A stretch of 5,754 nucleotides of DNA. Source: Spirochaetaceae bacterium (GTDB taxonomy: Bacteria; Spirochaetota; Spirochaetia; Treponematales; Breznakiellaceae). The notes under the pieces were generated by a model. It did no database searches. It was given only the letters and a program-made list of their open reading frames with translations, and was not told the DNA's origin. Made by a program: the position numbers and the translations under genes. Location of the stretch: assembly GCA_031290405.1 (NCBI GenBank), contig JAITNO010000013.1, positions 1 through 5,754 on the forward strand, given 5' to 3'. Below are positions 1-5,379 of the stretch, piece by piece; position 1 is the stretch's first letter, and each line of letters opens with the position of its first letter.

Positions 1-339
1 CTTTTCGGCTAGGTTTTGTTTTGAGGCATCACGGTCTTTTTGCAGCGGCCTGGGGCGTTTTTTTACCGCCGTGCGGAGGCCGTTCACGCCCGCGACCAGT
101 TTGATAATGGGCTTTTTCAATGTGGAAAAGGGCTTTTTCAGTTTGGAAAAGGGCTTTTTCAAACTGATTCCGCCCGTGATCAATTTGTTCACGGGCGTGA
201 TAAACTCGCCCACAGGCGTTGGCAACTCGCCCACAAGTGTGAACAGAAAAAGGAAGAGTGGGGAGGGTGGGGGGCTTGACGTCAATCCCGATTTCCGGTT
301 ACCCTCGCGCAAAGGAGCAATCAACGTGGCGTCAAGCAT
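1..339 (-). CDS. Possible partial heptapeptide-repeat ORF, runs off left edge
   Basis: Reading the minus strand from an ATG at 339 to base 1 gives 113 codons without a stop, so the frame continues beyond the window. From about codon 36 it is built of 7-residue units with Leu (once Phe) at the fourth position and mostly Pro or Gly at the seventh, for example VGELPTP, VGEFITP, VNKLITG, FSKLKKP, FSTLKKP. The tail is very basic and Lys-rich. In favour of coding, the conserved Leu is written as TTG, CTG or CTC in different units and the Pro as CCC or CCT, which are synonymous changes in this frame. Against it, no Shine-Dalgarno is visible before the ATG, and the frame also stays open further upstream, opposite the LysM gene, so the start is uncertain. 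A 21-bp repeat free of stops keeps any frame open. I recognise no function. Confidence 0.27.
   Translation of the reverse strand, partial: MLDATLIAPLREGNRKSGLTSSPPPSPLFLFLFTLVGELPTPVGEFITPVNKLITGGISLKKPFSKLKKPFSTLKKPIIKLVAGVNGLRTAVKKRPRPLQKDRDASKQNLAEK
46..234 (-). repeat. Tandem 21-bp-period repeat, about nine diverged units
   Basis: Nine consecutive 21-bp units can be laid out. The two best conserved sub-blocks are three copies around GGGCTTTTTCARTTTGGAAA (about 109-172) and two copies around ACTCGCCCACA (about 203-235). The remaining units are recognisable mainly through the protein pattern on the minus strand. The period is a multiple of three, so unit gain or loss would preserve a reading frame. 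A second 21-bp array with a different unit sequence lies at 5380-5484. Confidence 0.75.
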
Positions 340-1288
340 CGGAATAAAGATGGCAAATGGGGAGTTTTTCCCGATACTGCCGGAACATGAAAAAGCAAAG
401 AAGCGGCTGGTTTTAACGACCGCGCACGACAGACAGCAAAGCGCCCAGATAGACCTCTATCTGAGCGCCGCCGCGTCGATGGCCGACGCCCAATACATCG
501 GAACGGTCCTTGTTGAGGAGCTTAAATCAAGAAAACAAGGCGAGCCTTCAGTCGAACTGATCGTTTCGTCGGACGGAAACGGCATCGTTTCCGCCGAGGC
601 GAGGGATTTGGAAAATCCAGTTGAAAGCGAAAAATCCCACCTTGCCGTTTCCCTTGGCGCCCTCAAAGAGAGGAGCGCCGATATTGGCGTTCCCGAGTTC
701 GACCTTGAGGTCTTTGACGCCATGGTCGCCGAAAATATTTTCGCGGACTCGTCAAAATCGACGGGGTTTAAACTTAAGAAATCATTGCCGGCGCTGATTG
801 TCGGTTTTCTTCTTATTGTTCTTGCGGCGGGGGGCCTGTGGTTCTTTGTCTTTGACGGCAAGGCTTCGTTTGTTGGGCCGCAATCGACGGCGGCAACGCG
901 CACCGCCGTCGAAACGGTTCCCGCTCCGGCGGCTCCGCCTGAGCGGGATTCGCCGCCGCCGTCCGTCCCCCCGATTGTGGAAACGCCCCTTTCCAATAAA
1001 ACGTCCGCTCCCGTTCCGGCGGCGGCGCCCCAACCCCCCAAAGCGCAGCCCCCGGCGGTGCCGCCGAAGCGAAAGAAGCCCGTGGCGCCGGTGCTGTCGT
1101 ATACGGTGCCGGCGACGATTCCCCGCGGCGGCGTTCTGTACAAAGTCCGCTGGGGAGACACCTTGTGGGATATTGCGCTGGCTTTTTACGACAATCCGCG
1201 CCTCTATAGGTATCTCGCGCGGTATAACGGCATCAGCAATCCCAACAAGATCCTCCCCGGACGAACAATACGGGTTCCGCCGCTTTAA
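326..1288 (+). CDS. Hsp70 substrate-binding-like domain / membrane helix / LysM protein
   Basis: The protein has 320 residues. I start it at GTG 326 because AAAGGAG (311-317) precedes it by 8 nt and the domain homology begins at once; an open extension back to 71 only reads through the 21-bp repeats. Residues 4-95 resemble the beta-sandwich substrate-binding part of DnaK: SIGI at the start, TTAHDRQQSAQIDLYLS matching the DnaK segment around STAEDNQSAVTIHV, and SSDGNGIVSAEARD matching DIDADGILHVSAKD. No Hsp70 ATPase domain is present. Residues about 153-176 form one hydrophobic helix preceded by Lys149, Lys151 and Lys152, predicting an N-in, C-out protein. Residues 178-268 are a Pro/Ala-rich linker. 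Residues 270-320 are a LysM domain (YKVRWGDTLWDIA, then ILPGRTIRVP), a peptidoglycan-binding module. I infer a protein that tethers a cytoplasmic peptide-binding domain to the cell wall. Its substrate and role are unknown. The neighbouring nrd genes do not explain it. Confidence 0.88.
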   Translation: MASSIGIKMANGEFFPILPEHEKAKKRLVLTTAHDRQQSAQIDLYLSAAASMADAQYIGTVLVEELKSRKQGEPSVELIVSSDGNGIVSAEARDLENPVESEKSHLAVSLGALKERSADIGVPEFDLEVFDAMVAENIFADSSKSTGFKLKKSLPALIVGFLLIVLAAGGLWFFVFDGKASFVGPQSTAATRTAVETVPAPAAPPERDSPPPSVPPIVETPLSNKTSAPVPAAAPQPPKAQPPAVPPKRKKPVAPVLSYTVPATIPRGGVLYKVRWGDTLWDIALAFYDNPRLYRYLARYNGISNPNKILPGRTIRVPPL

Positions 1289-1351
1289 GAAACCGCTCTC
1301 CCCATAACGACTCCGCCTGCGTTTGCGACGCATCCCCTCCCCTTGCCTCTA

Positions 1352-1380
1352 TTGACATTTTTTTCAGAAACGACGACACT
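1352..1380 (+). promoter_or_regulatory. Probable sigma70-type promoter of nrdR-nrdD
   Basis: A perfect -35 hexamer TTGACA lies at 1352-1357. Seventeen bases further, GACACT at 1375-1380 is a weak -10, matching TATAAT at 3 of 6 positions. The weak -10 is covered by the first NrdR-box-like site, as expected for a repressed promoter. Transcription would begin near 1387, leaving a leader of about 210 nt before nrdR that includes the triple repeat. Confidence 0.5.
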
Positions 1381-1391
1381 ACTTTTAGCGT
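1376..1391 (+). promoter_or_regulatory. NrdR-box-like site 1
   Basis: ACACTACTTTTAGCGT matches the family consensus acaCwAtaTaTwGtgt, as I remember it, at 12 of 16 positions, including the invariant C and G and both flanking trinucleotides except one base. It overlaps the -10 region. NrdR binds such sites in pairs on the same face of the helix, and site 2 is centred 41 bp away. Confidence 0.6.
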
Positions 1392-1416
1392 AGTTGCTTG
1401 GCAAACCAAAAAAAGT

Positions 1417-1432
1417 GCGCTATATATAGCAA
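1417..1432 (+). promoter_or_regulatory. NrdR-box-like site 2
   Basis: The core CTATATATAG (1420-1429) is a perfect palindrome and fits all ten core positions of the NrdR-box consensus CwAtaTaTwG. The outer flanks (GCG, CAA) fit poorly. The centre-to-centre distance to site 1 is 41 bp, close to four helical turns, so both sites would face the same side of the DNA. The site lies just downstream of the predicted transcription start. Confidence 0.6.
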
Positions 1433-1456
1433 GGGTGCCACTGATTAACTGGGGGC

Positions 1457-1579
1457 GCCGGCAAGATTGGCGCGCATAAGTTTTTCAGCGTGTCTCTGGA
1501 GGCCGACAAGATTGGCGCGCATGAGTTTTCAGCGTGTCTCTGAAGGCCGGCAAGATTGGCGCACATGAGTTTTCAGCGT
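1457..1579 (+). repeat. Three tandem ~44-bp direct repeats in the nrdR leader
   Basis: Copies begin at 1457, 1502 and 1546 with GCCGGCAAGATTGGCGCGCA or a close variant, followed by TRAGTTTTTCAGCG-type sequence. Copy 1 is 45 bp because of one extra T, copy 2 is 44 bp, and copy 3 is cut at about 34 bp where the nrdR ribosome binding site begins. The copies are adjacent without spacers, so this is not a CRISPR array. Copies 2 and 3 each contain ATGAGTTTTCAGCG. The copy-3 ATG (1565) is in frame with nrdR, and a short frame from the copy-2 ATG (1521) ends at a TGA overlapping it. Confidence 0.9.
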
Positions 1580-1597
1580 TGCCTAAAGGGGAACAGT

Positions 1598-2086
1598 ATG
1601 CGTTGTCCGCATTGCGGAAACATTGACGACAAGGTAATCGAATCGCGCACGCTGGCGCGGGGAAGTTCCACGCGGCGGCGGCGGGAGTGCAACAGTTGCG
1701 GGGCGCGGTTTACCAGTTACGAGCGCATCGAGGAAAAGCCCTTCATGGTGCTTAAACGGGATGGCAGGCGGGAGCCTTTTGACCGCGCAAAGATTGAAGT
1801 GGGTCTGGAACGGGCAATACAGAAGCGCCCCGTCTCGCAGATGGATGTTGAGCTTCTGGTCAACGAGGTTGAGGACCATGTGGTCGGCACGGTTGAGCGT
1901 GAATGCCAGACAAAGGTCATAGGCGAGATGGTGTTGGAAAAACTAGGGAAACTTGACAAAGTTGCCTACATTCGTTTTGCGTCGGTGTGCCGACGTTACG
2001 AAAATTTAGATGAATTTATAAAGGAAATTCATAAATTGGGAGGAAAGAATGATAGAAAAAGTCGTAAAAAGATCGCAAGAGATTGA
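1598..2086 (+). CDS. nrdR: Transcriptional repressor NrdR
   Basis: The protein has 162 residues, slightly longer than the usual 150-160. NrdR senses ATP/dATP status and represses ribonucleotide reductase genes by binding paired NrdR boxes. The N-terminal zinc ribbon has ligands Cys3, Cys6, Cys31 and Cys34 (CPHC and CNSC), with the basic stretch STRRRREC before the second pair. The ATP-cone covers about residues 47-137, beginning KPFMVLKRDGRREPF and ending IRFASVCRRYENLDEF. I start it at ATG 1598 because the family begins MRCPxC and AAGGGGA (1586-1592) sits 5 nt upstream; in-frame ATGs at 1556 and 1565 lie in the leader repeat and would add unrelated residues. The C-terminal tail past residue 145 is lysine- and arginine-rich and is encoded by the stretch that overlaps nrdD. 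The overlap suggests translational coupling, and the upstream boxes suggest autoregulation. Confidence 0.96.
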   Translation: MRCPHCGNIDDKVIESRTLARGSSTRRRRECNSCGARFTSYERIEEKPFMVLKRDGRREPFDRAKIEVGLERAIQKRPVSQMDVELLVNEVEDHVVGTVERECQTKVIGEMVLEKLGKLDKVAYIRFASVCRRYENLDEFIKEIHKLGGKNDRKSRKKIARD

Positions 2087-4142
2087 AGAGTACGACCGCA
2101 GTAAAATTAGCGGGGCCATAAGCAAGGCTTTTGCCGCCGTGCGGAGCCAGAATGGAGGCGGAGGCCAGGGCGGTGTGCCCGAAAAATTCGACGAAGTGTC
2201 CGAAAAGGCAAAAATCGAGGCCATTGCCGATTCGGTCGAGAAAAAGATCGTGCGCATGATGGCGGCGCGGCATAAAAACTCGATTCCCGCCATCGAAGAG
2301 ATTCAGGATTTGGTCGAAAACGCCCTCATCGAGGCAGGGGAAACCGCCGTCGCAAAGGCATACATCCTCTACCGCGCCCGACATGAGGCGATGCGCGACA
2401 CGAAGAAGCTCATGCTCGACATTGACGGCACGATGGACGGCTACCTCAAGCAGTCGGATTGGCGGGTCAACGAAAATGCCAACGTCAACTATTCGCTCGG
2501 CGGCCTCATCCTCCACAATTCGGGGAGCATCACGGCAAACTATTGGCTTAAAAACATCTACACGCAGGAAATCGCCGACGCGCACAGGAACGCCGATTTT
2601 CACATCCACGACCTGTCGATGTTCTCCGGCTACTGCGCGGGCTGGTCGCTGCGGCAGCTTATCAAGGAAGGCCTCGGCGGCGTTTCCGACAAGATCACCT
2701 CAAAGCCGGCGTGCCATCTTTCAACGCTGATGCAGCAGGCGGTCAACTTCCTCGGCTGCCTGCAAAACGAATGGGCGGGAGCGCAGGCGTTCTCCTCGTT
2801 CGACACCTACATCGCCCCCTTCGTCAAAATCGACGACCTCAGCGACAAAGAGGTAAAGCAGTGCCTCCAGAGCTTCGTCTTCGGCGTCAACACGCCAAGC
2901 CGCTGGGGCTCCCAGGCGCCGTTCACCAACATCACGCTGGACTGGACGGTGCCCGCCGACCTTAAAGATGTGCGCGCCATCGTCGGCGGACGTGAACTGG
3001 ACTTTACCTACGGGGAGTGCAAACCCGAAATGGACAGGGTAAACCGCCTCTTCATCGAGCTGATGCTGCAAGGCGACGCCGACGGGCGCGGCTTTCAGTA
3101 TCCAATCCCGACCTATAACATAACCGCCGATTTCGATTGGGAAAGCGAAAACGCACAACTCCTCTTCGAGATGACCGCCCGCTACGGGACGCCCTACTTT
3201 CAGAATTTCGTCAACTCCGACCTGAACCCCGGCGACGTGCGCTCAATGTGCTGCCGCCTTCAGCTTGACAAACGAGAGCTGCGCAAACGCGGCGGCGGGC
3301 TCTTCGGCTCGGACGAGCTCACCGGCTCGATAGGCGTTGTTACGATAAATATGCCGCGCATCGGGTATCTTGCCAAAAACGAAGGCGACTTCTTCAAGCG
3401 CCTCGAAAAGCTGATGACCCTTGCCCGCGACAGCCTCATCATCAAGCGCAAGGCGGTAAACCGCCTCCTCGAGTCGGGCCTCTTCCCCTACACGCGCCGC
3501 TACCTCGGCACGCTCGGCAATCACTTCAACACCATCGGGCTTGTCGGCATGAACGAGTGCCTCTTAAACTTCCTCGGCCCCGATTGCGCCATCTCGACCG
3601 AAAAGGGGCAGGACTTCGCGCTCAAGACGCTCAACTTCATGCGGGACAAGCTTGCCGATTTTCAGGAAGACACCGGCGAGCTGTTCAACCTCGAGGCGAC
3701 GCCGGCGGAGTCAACCTCCTACCGGCTCGCCAAGCACGACAAGGAGCGCTACCCAAAGATCATCGCGGCGGGGACGGACGATCCCTACTACACGAACTCA
3801 ACCCAGCTCCCCGTCATGCAGACCGAGGACATTTTCGACGCGCTCGACTTGCAGGAAAAGCTTCAGACCGCCTATACCGGCGGCACCGTGTTCCACGCCT
3901 TCTTGGGCGAGGCCATCGAAGATTGGCGCGCCTGCCGCGACCTCGTAAGGGCTATGGCGAACAACTACCGCATCCCTTACTTTACCATTTCGCCGACCTT
4001 TTCGGTATGCCCCGTTCACGGCTACCTCGCCGGCGAACATTTCCATTGCCCCACCTGCAAGGCGGAAGAAGAAAAACAACTCAGAGGCCGCATCGTCGAA
4101 CTGGAAGCCGAACGTGAGGAGATATTGAAGAAGGCAGGCTAG
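2049..4142 (+). CDS. nrdD: Class III (anaerobic) ribonucleotide reductase large fragment, lacking the glycyl-radical loop
   Basis: The protein has 697 residues. NrdD reduces ribonucleotides to deoxyribonucleotides in the cytoplasm under anaerobiosis, using a glycyl radical that generates a thiyl radical. Residues 1-110 form an ATP-cone (IEKVVKRSQEIEEYDRSKI) with an unusual Gly-rich insert SQNGGGGQGG at 33-42. The barrel follows: NANVNYSLGGLILHNSG from 143, YCAGWSL with Cys196, MCCR with Cys401/Cys402 (probable thiyl-radical position), and SIGVVTINMPR from 427. A zinc site has Cys654, His657, Cys667 and Cys670 (CPVH...CPTC). Normally a glycyl-radical loop follows the zinc site within some 10-20 residues. 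Here the protein instead ends in a charged helix (672-697) and a TAG. The missing loop is in the next gene. The start ATG 2049 follows GGGAGGA (2038-2044) and lies inside the end of nrdR. No internal frameshift is seen. Confidence 0.96.
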   Translation: MIEKVVKRSQEIEEYDRSKISGAISKAFAAVRSQNGGGGQGGVPEKFDEVSEKAKIEAIADSVEKKIVRMMAARHKNSIPAIEEIQDLVENALIEAGETAVAKAYILYRARHEAMRDTKKLMLDIDGTMDGYLKQSDWRVNENANVNYSLGGLILHNSGSITANYWLKNIYTQEIADAHRNADFHIHDLSMFSGYCAGWSLRQLIKEGLGGVSDKITSKPACHLSTLMQQAVNFLGCLQNEWAGAQAFSSFDTYIAPFVKIDDLSDKEVKQCLQSFVFGVNTPSRWGSQAPFTNITLDWTVPADLKDVRAIVGGRELDFTYGECKPEMDRVNRLFIELMLQGDADGRGFQYPIPTYNITADFDWESENAQLLFEMTARYGTPYFQNFVNSDLNPGDVRSMCCRLQLDKRELRKRGGGLFGSDELTGSIGVVTINMPRIGYLAKNEGDFFKRLEKLMTLARDSLIIKRKAVNRLLESGLFPYTRRYLGTLGNHFNTIGLVGMNECLLNFLGPDCAISTEKGQDFALKTLNFMRDKLADFQEDTGELFNLEATPAESTSYRLAKHDKERYPKIIAAGTDDPYYTNSTQLPVMQTEDIFDALDLQEKLQTAYTGGTVFHAFLGEAIEDWRACRDLVRAMANNYRIPYFTISPTFSVCPVHGYLAGEHFHCPTCKAEEEKQLRGRIVELEAEREEILKKAG

Positions 4143-4235
4143 GGCAACGCCCCCATGGGGCATCTAAAATCGTATGTAAACCTATCGAGCGGATAAAACA
4201 TTCGCGCGAAAGATTAACATAAATATATTTGCATT

Positions 4236-4240
4236 AGGAG
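4236..4240 (+). promoter_or_regulatory. Ribosome binding site of the glycyl-radical/thioredoxin gene
   Basis: AGGAG ends 10 nt before ATG 4251, in an AT-rich stretch. It shows that the downstream gene has its own translation start rather than being a broken end of nrdD. The same frame between the two genes is closed by stops at 4140, 4194 and 4215. Confidence 0.75.
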
Positions 4241-4250
4241 AAGTATTGTA

Positions 4251-4787
4251 ATGAGAAACCTTGAGGATGTCGAAAGAGATTTAAGGGAAGCAAAAGAAGC
4301 GCTCACCCATGTGGAGGGAAACGCCGCCGAAGTATACAGCCGCATCGTAGGCTATTATCGGTCGGTCCGCAACTGGAACAAGGGCAAGCGCGAGGAGTAC
4401 GGCGAGAGGAAACTCTACGATGTGGAGAAATCCCCGCCGTCCATTCAAGCCGGACGCGCCGCGTCGTCGGTACAAGAGCCGGAAAAGGCAGAGCCGGGCG
4501 CCGGCGCCGTGAATGAGGACGCAACCAAAGTGTTGCTCTTCGTCCGGCCCAGTTGCCCCCACTGCCCGCCGGCAAAAACCGCCGTCGCCAGGCTGGGGCT
4601 GCCCGTCGAAACAGTGGACGCCGCAACCGAGTCCGGCTTCGCCGAAGCGGAAAGATGGACCGTGATGTCAACGCCCACCGCGATACTCCTTTCCAAAGAT
4701 GGAAAGGAACTCGCGCGCGCGCAGGACAGCGCCGACATCAATCTGTTCAAGTCCTACATGAACGAGGCCGCCCTAAAGAGCGCCTAA
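4251..4787 (+). CDS. Separate NrdD glycyl-radical domain fused to a thioredoxin-fold domain
   Basis: The protein has 178 residues. Residues 4-21 form a helix with perfect 3-4 heptad spacing (Leu4, Val7, Leu11, Ala14, Leu18, Val21). Residues 27-60, EVYSRIVGYYRSVRNWNKGK followed by REEYGERKLYDVEK, match the C-terminal end of class III NrdD proteins; Gly34 in RIVGYY is the probable radical-bearing glycine. A low-complexity linker (61-91) leads to a thioredoxin/glutaredoxin-like domain: VLLFVRPSCPHC with Cys102 and Cys105, the cis-proline motif STPT with Pro142, and the ending strand ILLSKDGKELARA. The gene lies 108 bp after nrdD with its own ribosome binding site and ends before a strong terminator. 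I infer that it completes NrdD in trans and brings its own disulfide-exchange reductant, fitting the NrdD classes that use thioredoxin/NrdH instead of formate. An alternative is a spare radical domain, as GrcA/YfiD is for pyruvate formate-lyase, but the large protein here has no loop of its own. Confidence 0.87.
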   Translation: MRNLEDVERDLREAKEALTHVEGNAAEVYSRIVGYYRSVRNWNKGKREEYGERKLYDVEKSPPSIQAGRAASSVQEPEKAEPGAGAVNEDATKVLLFVRPSCPHCPPAKTAVARLGLPVETVDAATESGFAEAERWTVMSTPTAILLSKDGKELARAQDSADINLFKSYMNEAALKSA

Positions 4788-4818
4788 AGACCCGCCGGTT
4801 ACGCCGGAACGCAACCCG

Positions 4819-4856
4819 AGGCTCCGCGAACGCGCTTGTTCGCGGAGCCTTTTTTT
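4819..4856 (+). terminator. Strong intrinsic terminator of the nrd operon
   Basis: The arms AGGCTCCGCGAAC (4819-4831) and GTTCGCGGAGCCT (4838-4850) form a perfect 13-bp stem with loop GCGCTT, followed directly by a run of seven T (4850-4856). It begins 31 bp after the stop codon of the glycyl-radical/thioredoxin gene. There is no matching T-run for the minus strand, so it acts in the plus direction. Confidence 0.95.
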
Positions 4857-4862
4857 CACTAC

Positions 4863-4961
4863 TCATTCGTTTAGCAGTTTTGCCCCCATTTTGAATTTAT
4901 TTTTCAATTTCCTCCACATTTTTCGGGGCAGGCGCTTGACCTTTTTGAAAAGCCCTGTCAT
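4863..4961 (-). other. Small basic open frame of 32 codons, doubtful gene
   Basis: From ATG at 4961 (minus) the frame reads 32 residues with about a dozen Lys/Arg, containing MWRKLKNKFKMG and ending AKLLNE before TGA. No Shine-Dalgarno precedes it. From memory only, I associate similar endings with short hypothetical proteins scattered in treponeme genomes. If so, it is more likely a dispersed intergenic repeat than a gene. It lies just after the operon terminator. Confidence 0.2.
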
Positions 4962-4964
4962 GCT
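4936..4964 (+). promoter_or_regulatory. Possible promoter in the region after the nrd terminator
   Basis: TTGACC (4936-4941) is one base from the -35 consensus and is followed after 17 bp by CATGCT (4959-4964), which matches the -10 consensus at 3 of 6 positions. It could drive a structured RNA ending near 5197 or the distant gene at 5580. A small stem GCCCT/AGGGC (4952-4970) overlaps it. Confidence 0.3.
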
Positions 4965-5027
4965 GAGGGCGTACTGAAAATGAAAAGCATGAAACCGACG
5001 AGACGACAACAAAGCAATCTGCGTGTG

Positions 5028-5052
5028 TACGGTACGGTACGGTACGGTACGG
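5028..5052 (+). repeat. Five tandem copies of TACGG
   Basis: The pentamer TACGG is repeated five times without error. A unit of five is not a multiple of three, so a copy-number change would shift any frame across it. I see no supported gene here, so an effect on transcription or none at all is more likely. Confidence 0.95.
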
Positions 5053-5128
5053 CCTTTTCATGCCCAAAAATAACACCGACTCAATCAGATAAATTCGCTT
5101 TACCGGTACTGAAAAGCCCTCAGATTGC

Positions 5129-5197
5129 CCGTAAGCTCAAGGCTCAGGCGGGCTGTGGCGGGGGCGCGCGCCGAAGGGCGCTGACTTACGGCTTTTT
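5129..5197 (+). terminator. Possible structured RNA 3' end or weak terminator
   Basis: CCGTAAG (5129-5135) pairs with CTTACGG (5185-5191), extended by TCA/TGA after a one-base bulge, and is followed by CTTTTTTC with six T (5193-5198). The enclosed ~45 bases are very GC-rich and contain the palindrome GGCGCGCGCC (5163-5172), which can fold further. The long closed region is unusual for a simple terminator, so this may be the end of a folded RNA. Confidence 0.4.
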
Positions 5198-5299
5198 TCG
5201 CATCTTTCTCCATTTTCTTCATTTTCTTCCGGTATTTTTTACTTTTTTCTCTTTTACGGGCCCCTCGAGCGGGTTGCGGGTGTCTTTTCCCGCGATGTG

Positions 5300-5341
5300 T
5301 TTGCGGGGCTTTTTTTGTTTTTTGCGGGGCTTGGGGGGGGA
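5300..5341 (+). repeat. Two 21-bp-spaced copies of TTTGCGGGGCTT with an adjoining G8 run
   Basis: TTTGCGGGGCTT occurs at 5300-5311 and 5321-5332, exactly 21 bp apart. The second copy runs into eight consecutive G (5333-5340). The period equals that of the array that follows at 5380, which suggests one larger repeat-derived tract. Confidence 0.6.
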
Positions 5342-5379
5342 CTCGAAAACGCCCTCAGCCCCAAGATTTCTCTGCTCGT

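Larger units (their letters stand above)
1289..1597 (+). other. Regulatory intergenic region and leader of the nrd operon
   Basis: This 309-bp gap holds no gene. Its first part (1289-1350) has only a short stem, TGCGT/ACGCA at 1318-1332, with no following T-run, so I see no convincing terminator for the LysM gene. The middle (1352-1432) carries a promoter and two NrdR-box-like palindromes. The last part (1457-1579) is a three-copy repeat in the probable 5' leader. The nrdR ribosome binding site closes it. Confidence 0.7.

Noticed and set aside
276..305. TTGACG plus TACCCT as a promoter of the LysM gene
   Set aside because: The -10 is poor and the start point would fall on the ribosome binding site, leaving almost no leader. 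TTGACGTCAA is also a palindrome that may mimic a -35 by chance.
71..325. 85-residue N-terminal extension of the LysM protein
   Set aside because: It is translated from the 21-bp repeats and has no ribosome binding site. AAAGGAG before GTG 326 and the domain start at residue 4 fit better.
457..1333. Long frames opposite or beside the LysM gene
   Set aside because: They are Arg/Gly/Pro-rich shadows caused by the GC-rich Pro/Ala linker and show no domain.
1457..1579. CRISPR-like array
   Set aside because: The copies are directly adjacent, with no unique spacers and no cas genes nearby.
1556..1597. Longer NrdR starts at ATG 1556 or 1565
   Set aside because: These lie within the leader repeat and add residues absent from the family, which begins MRCPxC. 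ATG 1598 has the better spaced ribosome binding site.
4149..4161. CCCCATGGGG after nrdD as a terminator
   Set aside because: The palindrome has no room for a loop without losing pairs, and no T-run follows. Co-transcription with the next gene is more likely.
4218..4233. CATAAATATATTTGCA as a third NrdR box, before the glycyl-radical gene
   Set aside because: The central AT palindrome fits, but the invariant C and G of the core are both replaced, and AT-rich leader sequence gives such matches easily.
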